A stretch of 64,000 nucleotides of DNA from the NCBI GenBank assembly GCA_021292105.1, contig CM037867.1:39549343-39613342 (forward strand), written 5' to 3'. The notes under the pieces are model-generated. The model saw nothing but the letters and a program-made list of their open reading frames with translations, searched no databases and had not been told where the DNA came from. This document shows, piece after piece, positions 22,697-33,956 of this stretch (position 1 is its first letter; each line of letters opens with the position of its first letter). Made by a program: the position numbers and the translations under genes. The DNA comes from Anadara kagoshimensis. Lineage: Eukaryota; Mollusca; Bivalvia; Arcoida; Arcidae.

Positions 22697-23091
22697 TTCT
22701 GTCCTTTTATCCAGAGCAATTACCGTTAATTTTTGAACACAAAACTCGATAAAACCGAGTACAAATGGATATTTTGCTTAATGCATATAATTTTGTTTAT
22801 GTAACGGCTAACCCGGACTGTTCGAACTCGTATAAATATTGGTATTCATTTATTGATTTTGTTAAAATAAAATGTACAGATTTGTAGCTTTATTCTGAAA
22901 TATTAAACTATGTCTGTAAAATCCACTAAAGTAACATTAAATAAAATTTTCGCCTTTCTATATTTACAAATGAAAAGGTTTTCATAAGTTTGAAAAGAAT
23001 TAAATAACATAGTTTTAAATATTTAATAGGTATTTTAAAATCTTTAATCCCCATCCGACGTCCTGTATGAAAGATTTGGAATAATTCCATG

Positions 23092-23311
23092 TACAACACA
23101 GACCTGTCGAAAGTTTAACACTCAGTTAATGAGAAGAAGCCGAATCTTGACTGTCGAGTGGCCGAGATACGGATTGCTTATGGCCGAAAAACTGCTAAAT
23201 ATATAGATACCAGCTGCTGAAATTCTAAGGAGATACGGGTGACGAGATGAGCAGCCGATTCGGTGCCAATTCTTCAGCAAAGTGTTAAACTTTCGACAGG
23301 TCTGTACTGTA
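23092..23311. mobile_element. M2 MITE
   Basis: TACAACACAGACCTGTCGAA at the left and TTCGACAGGTCTGTACTGTA at the right. It lies 300 bp upstream of the plus-strand channel start codon. Confidence 0.78.
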
Positions 23312-23616
23312 GACGGTAATTGTTATTATATTTTAAATAAATAAATAAATCATAATTTGACCTGTGCAGAATAGAATGTAGGCAAGCATGTCTGGTGTCC
23401 AGTAGATCACTGACTGCTTATTGTGTATTAATTTGGTGTCAATTTCAATCTTTTTCGATTAAAAATGTGTCTAAGTTGAAAAGTTAAGAATTATATTATA
23501 ACATAAATAGACATCAATTTCAAGCAGGAAGTAGGAAATCATATTTCAATGAAGATTTGAAACTATAAATTATGTGCAAAGCCAAGTAGTTTCTGAAATT
23601 TTGGAATTAACCGGAA

Positions 23617-24068
23617 ATGGATACGGTGACACTTAATCTAAGAGGGAAGCGGTTTGAAGTGACTCCGGATTTATTGAGAGCTATTCCGTACACCACTTTA
23701 GCAAGATTGGACAAATCTTCGGAATATTATAATGTAGACAAAGACGAGTACTTCTTTAACCGAGACCCGGAAGTCTTTAACGTCATTTTAAACTATCTGG
23801 TTCTAAAGAGCTCCACATACCGAGGCACATTTGCGGAGGTATTATCCGGCAAGAATTCAAGTTCTGGAGAATTCAAGAACAGAACATCTCTCAATGTTGT
23901 TGGCATACATTTTATTCTTACCATGAGGATAAAAGTATTTTCGAGAAACTAGAGAACTTGATGATCACAGATGAAACAAAAGAACACCATGAGAAATTTT
24001 GTGACGGAGGCATTAGGATGACGTTATGGAAAACTTTGACGGAGCCTAGCCATTCGATTGTAGCAATG
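23617..24068 (+). pseudogene. Second Shaw/Kv3-like K+ channel gene, exon 1 (T1 domain), frame-shifted
   Basis: Encodes the T1 domain of a paralogue of the minus-strand channel. It starts MDTVTLNLRGKRFEV and has DEYFFNRDPEVFNVILNYL. At about 23799-23801 one base is missing relative to the family; in the next frame the homology resumes with KELHIPRHICGG and FKFWRI, and continues to the exon end. The zinc motif HX5CX20CC (H-IPRHI-C ... CC) is fully conserved across the shifted part. The exon ends with ATG and donor GTGAGA at 24069, the same phase-0 boundary as the minus gene. With the missing base counted it is 151 codons. The lack of other damage suggests either a very recent pseudogene or a sequencing/assembly indel. 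Confidence 0.8.
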
Positions 24069-24429
24069 GTGAGATAGCATTTACCTCTATATAACATTGA
24101 TGAATGTTAATAATGATGTTTACGAACTGACAATCATTCTTACGCTAGGATCTTGCCCGGCTGTCATGAATATCAGGGCGCCGTGGCTCAAAAGCGCACG
24201 TTTAGACCACTTGTCCACCAAAACCCTGATTCTTTACTTTAAAATACATAGCAGTGATATTCGAAATTCAGTTCTAGGCCGAGTTTTAAAAAGATTTTTT
24301 AAAAATCCATATAAATTAACTGCAGATTAATTTTGTGAGGAGTTTTGTCACCATTAAGGTTTTATAGATAGTGACTTTAAGATGTTAGTGAAATGATCTT
24401 GGTTTGAGCACAAAACAGTATTGCACCAA

Positions 24430-24913
24430 CCACAGTATAAGAAAAAAAGCAACTCAAACTACGACCTGGCAACAGCCGAACACAATTCAATACAAGTCAA
24501 TGATGAACAGCCGAATATGGCCAGACCAAAAAGGACAAGTACTTATTTGGACCACTTAACACTACACAATACAAGTCAGTGCTAAAACAAAAAAGTCAAC
24601 AGCCAACGAAAACAAGAACACAAAAACACGACAAGCCAAGACAAAACAAAATACAAACAGATATTTGGATAAATTAACACAACACAATACAAGTCAATGA
24701 TAAAAAAGTCACAGCCAACATAACATTGTAAGACATAAAAAAAGGCAAACACGTATTGGGACCAATAACACAAACTAAAACAAGCCGATGATAAAACAGT
24801 TAAACACGACAAGCCAATACAAAACAAAAATACAAACAGATATTTGGATAAATTAACACAACACAATACAAGTCAATGATAAAAAAGCCACAGTCAAACA
24901 TAACATTGCAAGA

Positions 24914-24961
<48 letters not shown>

Positions 24962-25340
24962 AACACGTATTGGGACCAAGAACACAAACTAAAACAAGCC
25001 GATAATAAAACAGTCAAACACGACACGCCAAGACAAAACAAAAAGGACAAACACAAATGGGAACAAATTAACAGAAAATAAGACAATACAATGATAAAAC
25101 AGCCACTGGCAAACAAAACATAACAAGACAAAAATACGAAAAATTAGGACCAGTTAACACAAAACAATACAGGTCAATGTTAAAACAGCAACACAAAACA
25201 AGACAAAAGGGAAAAAATACATATTGGAACAAATTAACACAAAACAATACAAGTCAATGATAAAACAGCCACAGCCAAACAAAACAAGACAAAAAAAAAG
25301 ACGAACACATATGGAGACCAATTTACTATAAATGTATTTT
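24430..25340. repeat. A-rich degenerate tandem repeat in the plus-strand channel intron
   Basis: A unit of about 100 bp around AATTAACACAACACAATACA and GTCAATGATAAAA is repeated roughly eight times, with a 43-bp A-run at 24915-24957. Fragments of the same family lie at 40800-40870 and 62340-62510. Long reverse-strand hydrophobic frames here are by-products. Confidence 0.75.
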
Positions 25341-25351
25341 TTATTTTCCAG

Positions 25352-26350
25352 ATATGGCACTACTTCTTCCTACTTGTTGTGTTTATGAGTTCCGTGGTAT
25401 TCTGTTTATGGACACTTCCGGATTTCCGAGTCCCGCCATATTTGTATGAACCGCCACCATGCCTCCCCGGATCCGAACTCCACCAGTATTCTGAACGAAA
25501 AACTGTTACACCTTGTTATTTTTGACGCTATACCGGAAATAATATTTTGGAAGGAATTTGTTTATTTATTTTACCTTTGAATTGTTCCTGAATTTTATCC
25601 TTTGTCCGGATAAAACTAAGTTCTTCAAGGATTCATTGAATATTATACATATAGTTGTATTCGTCATAATGGGCGGCGCATACAGCATGGAATTTCTTAA
25701 AGGTCAGATGGCGGGAAAACCAGAGTTGGGATACGTGTACTTTGTCGTGAAAGGCCTAAACATGGTCCGGATATTTTTGTTTATAAGGTTCGAGAGAACC
25801 TTTCAGGCTTTCAGAGTGTTGTTGCTTGCTCTGCGAGCTAGTGTCAAAGAACTTTGCCTGATGTTTCTGGGGTTCGCGGTTCTAACGCTGTTCTTCTCAA
25901 GTGTCATATTCTATTTAGAAATTTATGGAGATACTTTCTACAATATATTCATTTGCATGTGGTGGGCCATTATTACCATGACAACGGTTGGTTATGGCGA
26001 TGTTTCACCAACGACAACAGCCGGATATATAATTGGCGTTTTGTGCGCAACTTCCGGTATTCTACTAATCTCGATGCCAGTGGCGGTAATTGCATCGAAT
26101 TTTTTCTTCGTATTACTTGGTGCATCATGACATCACGATGCACAAAGAATCGGTAGCCAGAGGGGCCAAGAAGAGCTGTTTGGAAAAACTAGTAAGGAAT
26201 TTACACGGACAGACACTGAATTGTATGCAACTTCTACCCATGCAACTGAAATATCCTCGGATGAAAACAAAAAGCCGAAAGATGAAGCGAGTCAAAAGAA
26301 ATCCGCAAACAGCAAACGGATCAGCTAAACCTCCGCTTCCGGAACATTAG
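25352..26350 (+). pseudogene. Second Shaw/Kv3-like K+ channel gene, exon 2 (S1-S6 and tail), three indels
   Basis: Begins after acceptor TTATTTTCCAG at 25351 with IWHYFFLLVVFMSS (S1). The frame shifts at an A-run (25498-25502), a T-run (25569-25572) and a T-run (26100-26105), each consistent with one extra base. Between shifts the homology is continuous: FDAIPEIIFWKEF, FTFELFLNFILCPDKTKFF (S2), NIIH in S3, an S4 with R, L, R, R, Q, R at three-residue steps, LALRASVKELC, S5, TMTTVGYGDVSPTT, S6 with ISMPVAVIASNF, and a hydrophilic tail ending near 26350 (an alternative frame stops at 26328). The filter is intact; the S3 Asp and the second hinge proline are missing, as in the minus-strand paralogue. 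As given, no full protein can be read. All indels in exon 2 sit in homopolymers, which fits a base-calling error as well as decay. Confidence 0.82.
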
Positions 26351-26395
26351 TGTGAAATGATGTGTTTTGAATGTGTGTGAGGATTTGTAGAATTT

Positions 26396-26481
26396 TTTTA
26401 TTTATTTATTTATTTATTTATTTTAATATGTGAATATTTTGCGTTTTTTTTTTAAAAAGGGTGCATTTGAAAATACAACCT

Positions 26482-26532
<51 letters not shown>

Positions 26533-26535
26533 TTG
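26396..26535. repeat. (TTTA)n microsatellites
   Basis: Two tetranucleotide runs, 26396-26423 and 26480-26534, in the 3' flank of the plus-strand channel gene. Confidence 0.9.
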
Positions 26536-26699
26536 TTGTTGTTTTAAGGGTTTACAACAATGCCTCACTTGTTGTTTTGTAGAGCAGGCTTGGAGAAACT
26601 ACAACGTGTCTTTCTTGGTTTTTATTTTCTAGACCAATGCAACGATGAAGTTAGATTCTTGACTTGTATCCAAATAACACGTGCTTAGTTCAAAGGTAT

Positions 26700-26945
26700 G
26701 GAGGTCATTTGTACGAAGCCCGTAAGATGTACGAAAATTCAAAATATTCGAAAATATGAAATAACTATTGCAAATGTAAGAAATAATTATTGCGAATATA
26801 CAAATACTATTTTAAAAATAAAAATACTCGAAAAATGAAATACTATTTCGAAAATATGAAATAATTACTGCGAGTGTACGAATTAATTTTTCGAAAATAT
26901 GAAATGATTTTTGTGAATATTATTTCGAAAATACGAAATATTACT
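26700..26945. repeat. Short degenerate tandem repeat
   Basis: Units of about 27 bp around CGAAAATATGAAATAATTA and TTGCGAATATAC, downstream of the plus-strand channel gene. Confidence 0.6.
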
Positions 26946-27142
26946 GTACCGTAAACGTATTTATTTTCGCTATGTCCTATTTTTCGCTAATTTCGCGGTC
27001 ATTTGTTTTGCGCGAAATTTTATAATTTTTTGCTTATTATATAGTGTATATTTTAAAAAAGCAAAAATTTAACTGCGTGGATATGTCGAAGTTTCATATA
27101 CCTAAAAAATAAATACACCCGAATTTAAATACGTTTATAACA
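26944..27142. mobile_element. M5 MITE-like element
   Basis: Left CCGTAAACGTATTTATTTTC, right AATTTAAATACGTTTATAA, with TTTCGCGG and GCGCGAAA inside. It lies about 600 bp downstream of the plus-strand channel gene. Confidence 0.5.
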
Positions 27143-28826
27143 TCTCAAAATTTTGACATAACTTAATTTCACATGTCATATCATGGCCTCCGTACATTCA
27201 TTCCGTCTGTTTGTATATTTTACTTGATTTTATAAATCAGTGTTAATAAACTTCTGTTATTGAAACGGTTTCTTTTTGTCTGTAGTTTTATGTACAAAGG
27301 TACCTGGCATGGAATTATTGTGTTTGTCGAGATGGTCTGTTCTAGGAGTGTAGGAAACAGAGTGCCTGGAAATACTGACAAACTTTCTCACACTGGGATC
27401 CCAAGTGTGATTTAAATCTAGGCGGTGTTGTGATTCGTAACCACACATTTTCTGACTCAAATAAGCTGAAAAACACTAAAAATATACAAAAATGCTTAAT
27501 TTACTTAAATCTATAGTGTATTTTTGTATCTGAAAATCTCGTTTCATTCATTTTTAAATTTATTTTTGAGTTAGAAAAATGTGCATTAATTAAATAAAAA
27601 ATACCTACTTGATACCAAGCAACTACCGTTTTGTACAAAATGCTCAGAAATTGTTAAGGCATTAGTTTATTTGTTATATTGTTAATTTTTTTAATTTCCC
27701 GAATGAAATTTTCACAAATTTATAATATGGCAAATTGTTTGGTAAAACAAGTTTTATTATAACATATTGTTTATTTAACGAGTAGGTAGGTTTGGGAAAT
27801 CTCCAATAACATTATAAAATAATCTTAACCTTACCAATAGGTATTATTTCATTAGGTACATCGCCCGTCCAAAGTCGTGAGTTTTGAAATGTGTAATCTA
27901 AGTACATGCATTATGTTTCATTTTTTCACATTCCATGTGTCTGTTGTTTCGTATTCTTTGTTACGTTGGCTATTTCCAAATGTTGACTTCTTCTACTAGA
28001 AATCAACCTGCCATAACGGTTATCAAGTTCTAGGGTGGTTTAGAGTCATGTGAAACCAAATAGAAATTTGGATATCATTTTTAAATTACCCATTTTCGGT
28101 ATACACATTTCAAACGAAATAATATTCCGGGGATTTTATACTAAAACCTGAAGTAACGTTTGAAATGAATTCCAGCAGACTCTTGCCAAATTCAGGGATA
28201 CTTGATATTTTTTAACAAATTGTTGCGTTAATATCCCCAGATAAAACACGTGTCAGTGGCCAGTACATACGTACCTAAGTCAAATAAGCATTTTTCGTAA
28301 TCACGGCTTATATAATCCGAATTCGGGGTTAATGCTTAACAATATACACGTCATTATTAAAGTTTCAAATATGCAAGATTCACTAAAAATATTTTTTTAG
28401 GTTTTTTTTTATTTCTGAAAAACTATTCTAGGGCAAAGTTGCTTGGATGTATATCGTCTTATATCTATGTTTACTTTAATTGTGTGGTCCAAATCGCCAT
28501 ATAACTATTAAGCCAAATCTTATTTTAGACATTGTTAATCGTTTAACCAAATTAAAAATCAATCTCAAGTGGGTAGACATTGCCAAATATTGAATTAAAA
28601 TTGAGCATTAAATCTTTGAATTTATTTTTAAAAATAGATCGTCGGATAAAAACTCATTGTTTGGACAAACTGGCAGTAATCAGATTGCGAGTGACTTACT
28701 CACATTGACAAATTCACGCTAATCTGTATTTTTTTTAACTATGATATATAATATACTCGCGAGTACATTTTGTCTCTATTGAACGGAAAAACAATACCAT
28801 TAGGTATGATTTATTGAATGGGTTTT
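27143..28826. other. No feature recognised
   Basis: AT-rich sequence with no shared repeats and only frames shorter than about 70 codons. Confidence 0.4.
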
Positions 28827-28960
28827 TGAGTCCCAGTCAAGAATTTTTCACTTATAAGCAATACGACAGTGGCAGAAATTTGAACCTTTGTGCGCTTGAC
28901 CGGGGATCGACCCCACGGGTTCTCACATACGGGGCTTATACCAACTGAGCTACTGTAGTG
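28827..28960 (-). mobile_element. Short S2-related SINE variant
   Basis: The minus-strand head AGTAGCTCAGTTGGTATAAG and box B GGTCGATCCCC differ from S2, but the body ends with the same TCTTGACTGGGAC motif and is much shorter (about 60 bp). It is a related family sharing the 3' domain. Confidence 0.7.
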
Positions 28961-29460
28961 AAACTTGTCTTGACTATAGTGTTATCTTTCTCAGATTTGG
29001 AACTGGAAATTGTCTGGATTATAAATGTCAAATAAATTACTCATATCAGTAATCTGTACACAAGTTTTAATTAAAATTATTACATTGCATTTTTATTCCG
29101 TTCCGAATGATATGAAAATTAATACTAACCGAAATGCATGTTGCCAACAGCTAGTTCCATAATTTATTAAAACCATCTATTCAAATTATGTCTTTGAGAA
29201 TTTATGGATCTATGAATCTATGGCGAACTACCTTACATCAATGACTGCGAGTGAACGCGTCAATTGTGCGGACAGTCACTGGTGCATGGTGTTGTCGCCA
29301 ATGCGAAAGCACACACAGATTCTGTTAGACTGACATCGGATCGAAAGTGTTCTGATCTGGTGATTGTTTATCGCTAATGAAAGGAACATATAGGCAATAA
29401 ATATACAATATATGTATTTAGTACAGTATAACATGTTATAGCGACACTCCTATTAAAATA

Positions 29461-29796
29461 CCACTGCGGTAGCTCAGTTGGTAGAGCGCTCGCTCCGTAA
29501 GTGGGAGGTCTTGGGTTCGAACCCCGGCCGGGTCTGACCCAAGACTTGAAAGTGGGTAGTGACTGTTCTTTCGCCAAGCACTCGGCATTACGAAATGAAA
29601 GTCACGGTTCTTTCGGATGGGAACTTAAAATAAACGAGTTCCCGTGTCACGGTGGGCTTGACACGCTAAAGAACCCTGCTGTATAATGCCATACGCGCAA
29701 CGCACAGGCAAAATTTCTGCACTTTCGCCTATAGCTGGCGACGTCTCGATATAAGTGAAATATTCTTGACTGGGACGTTAAACACCATTACTCACT
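29461..29796 (+). mobile_element. S2 SINE, full length
   Basis: Best S2 copy: an intact tRNA-like head with TGGGTTCGAACCCCGG box B, body ending TTGACTGGGACGTTAAACAC and an (ACTC)n tail. A 16-bp target-site duplication CACTCCTATTAAAATA lies at 29445-29460 and 29797-29812. Confidence 0.92.
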
Positions 29797-30468
29797 CACT
29801 CCTATTAAAATACTAATCTGCTATAACTATAACCACAATATAGAACCACTATATAAGTTGCTTTATAACACTGTCTATAAAGTCTTTTTGTCTAAGTTCC
29901 CATGGATGATTTTTTTTATATACGAGGTTTTACTGTTATACTCTAACGTCAAATAAGAACACACTACAAGAGAATAAGTTATCAGAAATGTGCAAGTTGC
30001 AATTGACAAAACAACCAGAAACACTCTAAAATATATAAAAACATCAAAAACATAAATGGAGCCCATTAACTGACAATAGGGGAAAAAGTATATTCAACAA
30101 ACTTGGAAGCCATGAGCTAATTCTTTACTTTTTCTTAATAAGCACAGGTAAGTAAGCATTTTGTCAAGCATTACAAATTTACAATCGGATTTCTCGGATT
30201 TCTGGTCATCGCGTGAAAACGAAAGAAAGATAACTCTAGTTGTCTTGTATGAATATGTTTAGATAATTATAATTATCGAAATATTTTATTTCTTGTAACG
30301 TAACTAAAATACGTCTAAATTCGTTAAAATTAAGCTACGTTTAAAACAATAAAAACCCTTAATGTAATCAAGTACCTAATACACACCGACTCTGTTTTAT
30401 TTGGAATTGTTCATTTAGCTGGTGACAAAAATCGTCATATCCTTTATACTTACAAAAAAAGCTTAAGT

Positions 30469-30642
30469 ATGAAGTTAATGACAGATACGATGAAGTATTT
30501 CTATGATGATCTGCACACTGCCATTGATGGTGGGGAAAACCAGAGCGCCAGTAGAAAATCACCGATCTTCGGGAAGAGAGTTTTGGACAATTTTCCCTCA
30601 CTAGGTTTTGTCCCGAGATGTGTAACTAAAACTGGTGAGTAG
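30469..30642 (+). CDS. Short unassigned open frame ending at a donor-like site
   Basis: An ATG-initiated frame (MKLMTDTMKYFYDDLHTAID...) of 57 codons, open further upstream, ending at ACTG/GTGAGT (30634/30635), which resembles a 5' splice site. The residues after the start are of ordinary composition (NFPSLGFVPRC near the end). No family is recognised. The following 500 bp also hold short open frames on both strands that I cannot join into a gene. Confidence 0.2.
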   Translation: MKLMTDTMKYFYDDLHTAIDGGENQSASRKSPIFGKRVLDNFPSLGFVPRCVTKTGE

Positions 30643-31304
30643 TTGATTAGAGGCACCGTGACTTGTAAGTTGACGACAAAGCCTTCGAGGTCTCACAAAC
30701 TCTTGCAATGATTTCTAACAAAAAGTACCCTTCTGTAGTGGTATGACATGAAAACAATATAATCATGTGAACGCACAACGGACCACCCGCATTATCAAAG
30801 TGGACTTGGAAAAAATTGTAGTCAAAAATGTTAACATCACAGAGGTCTATCACCCACCGAAACAGAGCCTACCCACTAGATCCATAAAAAAGATTCAAAT
30901 GTTGGTAGCAGTCCGGAGCTTGGGGGTATCGTCCAAAATGGTCCCTGCAATTTGATGTTAGAGCACAAACGTCTCCGTCGTGTCAGTTACCTCAAACAAT
31001 CCAACAGTCGTATTCGACTGGTAGGTTTTGTTGATCAACAGATTTACGTTGTCAACAATTTCATTCGGCTGAATTCATTGTCATTCGCCATGGGCAACGG
31101 ATGCAGATTTTTGTTCAGCGATAAAACTGTGACGTGATTTCTCACCACGCCGACTGTTCTAGGATCCTATACCAAAAAATTGCAAAGTCACGTTTATCAC
31201 ATAACGATACTGACAAAGCCTACACCCAATACAACCACCAAAACATACAATACACGAAAGAATTAAATATAACATATTTAGAAACATGTTAACGATTTAA
31301 CTCA

Positions 31305-31700
31305 ATCAAAAACAAACGTGCTAATCCATGACCGAATCACAATCTAGAAGCAAAGTAAAAACTTTGAAACTGACAAGTCAGACAAGTGAACTACCACAAG
31401 GGAAGTGAGACCGGATGCTCCGGAAAAGCAAGCACCTCCAATTTAGCTAGCTACACCCACCACGTGTGTAATCAAAATTGTGTGAAAGGAACAGGGAACA
31501 ACTGAGTGGGGTGAGTTAAGAGATTTGATTACACAAGTGGCGGGTGTAGCTAGCTAAACAGGAGGTTTACCCTTCCGGAACACCTGGCTTCATTTCCCTG
31601 GTGGATGTTCACGTGTCTACTAACCTAACTTGTCAGTTCCAAAGTTTTTACTTTGCTTCTGGATTGTGATTCGGACATGGATTAGTATGTTTGTTTTTGA
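31305..31700. repeat. Two R1 copies in inverted head-to-head array
   Basis: Minus copy 31305-31500 and plus copy 31520-31700, meeting near 31510. The two can pair along most of their length (CAAAGTAAAAACTTTG against CAAAGTTTTTACTTTG), so this stretch is a large imperfect palindrome. Confidence 0.82.
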
Positions 31701-31844
31701 CGAATACCACAGTTCTCCTAGGCATGACAGGGGAAACTGTAGTACCCAGAGAAAACCATCGTCATTTGACAAGCGTTCACACATACTAGAACCTGTCCGA
31801 CTGAGATTCGAACCTATCCATAACAGTGAGTTGAGAAATATTTT

Positions 31845-32166
31845 TAAACGTCCCGGTCAAGAATATTTACTCATATCGAGACGTCGCAAGCTAAAGGCGA
31901 AGGTGCAGAAATTTTGTCTGTGCGTTGCGCTGATGGCATTATACAGCAGGGTTCTTTAGCGTGTCAAGCCTAACGTGACACGGGACTTCGTTTTTTTTGA
32001 GTTCCCATCCGAAAGAACCGTGACTTTCATTTCATAATGCCGAGTGCTTAGCGAAAGAACAGTCACTACCAACTTACAAGTCTTGGGTCAGACCAGGTCG
32101 GGGTTAGAACCCATGACCTCCCACTTACGGAGCGAGCACTCTACCAACTTAGCTACCGCAGTGGTA
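31845..32166 (-). mobile_element. S2 SINE copy
   Basis: Reverse-strand S2 from tail (TTAAACGTCCCGGTCAAGAA) to head (CTGAGCTACCGCAGTGG-like, with substitutions). Body full length. Confidence 0.85.
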
Positions 32167-32239
32167 TTAGTACGATAAGAGGTACCGTGGTCGGTAAACA
32201 TGTATTTTGTACCACTGACGTCCCAGTTAGAATAATAAT

Positions 32240-33370
32240 AATAATGGTGATGTATATATAGAATGATGTTTCACGGCTGAAGGAGTAAAGCTTATCATAT
32301 GCCATCATGTATAATGAAATTGATTATATCGCCATTTCTGCTAAATTTCGGAACGTCTTTCAGGAAACTCAAGACTAGTGCGCTCATTTCTGGAATGGCG
32401 GGGTACTCTGGAGTATCTAGACATAACCACTATCCTTTGGCAAAAAAGTGGAAACAATTCTTACTAAGAATGTAAAAGGGACTCAAACCTAGACGGTAAA
32501 AGGCGCTGTGATCCGGAACCGACAATTTAGACTGATTGTTTACCTAGGATCCATTATCCGCACCTAAGGTTTATGTTTGTTTATATTTCAACCAGACAAG
32601 GGACATTAGTTTATATACGAACGTAATTTTTATACGCATTTAACGAAATTAACTGTATCGAAATTAACTAATTCGCCATTTCTTATATCTCGGAACTTCA
32701 TTTACTGGGTAACTCAAAATTATTGCGATCAGTTCAGGAATGGCGGAGGAAACTGGAGTCCCCAAAGATAACCACCATCTTTTTGGAAGGAAAGTGGGGA
32801 AAATTCTAAGTAAGAATATTAGTAGGATTCAAACCTAGATGAAAAAATCGCTGTCATCCGAATGAGTGAGTGAGTAATGGTGTTTAACGTCCCAGTCAAG
32901 AATATTTCACTTATATCGAAACGTCGCCAGCTATAGGCGAAGTGCAGAAATTTTGCCTGTGCGTTGCGCTGATGGCATTATACAGCAGGGTTCTTTAGCG
33001 TGCCAAGCCCATCGTGACCTCGATTATTTTGAAGTTCCCATCCGAAAGAACCGTGACTTTCATTTCGTAATGCCGAGTGCTTGGCGAAAGAACAGTCACT
33101 ACCAAATTCAAGTCTTGGGTCAGACCCGGCTGGGGTTCGAACCCACGACCTCCCACTTACGGAGCGAGCACTCTACCAGCTGAGCTATCGCTGTGATTCC
33201 GTACCCGACAATTTAGGTTGCTTGTTTACCTAGGATCCATTATCCGCACCTAAGGTTTATTTTGTTACATTTTAACCAGGCAGAGTCATTAGTTTATTTA
33301 AGTATAATTACACACGAATATGAACTTTATTGGTATTTAATGAAAGTAATTATAGCGCCATTTTCTTAAT
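32240..33370. repeat. Tandem repeat, about 360-bp units
   Basis: TTTACCTAGGATCCATTATC with GCACCTAAGGTTTAT recurs at 32541 and 33216. GAATGGCG-type blocks recur at 32391 and 32736. The second unit is interrupted by an S2 SINE (32861-33190). Confidence 0.75.
32861..33190 (-). mobile_element. S2 SINE copy inside a tandem unit
   Basis: Reverse-strand S2 with a (TGAG)n tail. Flanks ATCGCTGTCATCCG before and ATCGCTGTGATTCCG after look like a target-site duplication. The site falls inside the second unit of the tandem repeat at 32240-33370, whose first unit shows the uninterrupted sequence near 32507. Confidence 0.85.
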
Positions 33371-33732
33371 CGAGGATTTTCTCCCAGGAATTCTTTTACT
33401 CGGAAACTCAAACACTGATAAACTCGGAATAACTCCCAGGAATTTCTTTACACCATGAAACTCAAATATGGATACAATGCCCTTACAATTCATTCAGAAA
33501 GACAACGATCCGTCCAACTCGATAAATACCAAAAGGTTACACCTGTAATTTTACCTGTAATTAAGATCAGGTAAATATTTGAAGTTAAAAAGGTTATGGT
33601 AAAGGTTTGCTGGACCAAAAACAGTAAACTAATACCGTTATGCTTGATCTGGACTGTTGGTATTCAGCGTTGCGGAGGGAATGAGTGGGTTTGTAAATAC
33701 GTCTTCGGTGCAAACTCAAGAACTAACTAGAA

Positions 33733-33876
33733 TTCAGGCCCGTCGAAAGTTTAACACTGGACCAACAAAAAGGGGTCTAAGCTAGACTGTTGAGTGACCG
33801 AGATATGGACAGCTAGTGAAGAGTTGTCGTTTCTGCACTAATTCGTTAGTTTAGTGTTAAACTTTCGACAGGCCGA
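33733..33876. mobile_element. Short M2 MITE
   Basis: CAGGCCCGTCGAAAGTTTAA at the left and TTAAACTTTCGACAGGCC at the right, only about 144 bp. An H element follows 22 bp later. Confidence 0.7.
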
Positions 33877-33897
33877 TTTAGTATGATTGAACTGGTG

Positions 33898-33956
33898 TGT
33901 CATATACCATTTTTTGAATGTATTTTATGATTAAATTCAAAAAATGGTATATGACA
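33898..33956. mobile_element. H element: 59-bp foldback transposon
   Basis: A perfect 22-bp stem begins TGTCATATACCATTTTTTGA and closes with ATGACA. Flanked by GGTG on both sides (33894-33897 and 33957-33960). Confidence 0.75.

Noticed and set aside
24582-25131. Hydrophobic reverse-strand frames resembling membrane proteins
   Set aside because: They are read from an A-rich tandem repeat and a 43-bp A-run inside the channel intron.
30368-30853. Reverse-strand frames of 77 and 68 codons
   Set aside because: No splice context or recognisable domain; the opposite strand has a slightly better exon-like frame, itself weak.
31630-31959. 109-codon plus frame
   Set aside because: It is read through R1 and an S2 SINE; similar peptides appear in other R1 copies.
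4713-33190. tRNA genes at the SINE heads
   Set aside because: Each tRNA-like head is followed by a conserved SINE body, lacks a terminator directly after the tRNA part, and several copies show retroposition target duplications.
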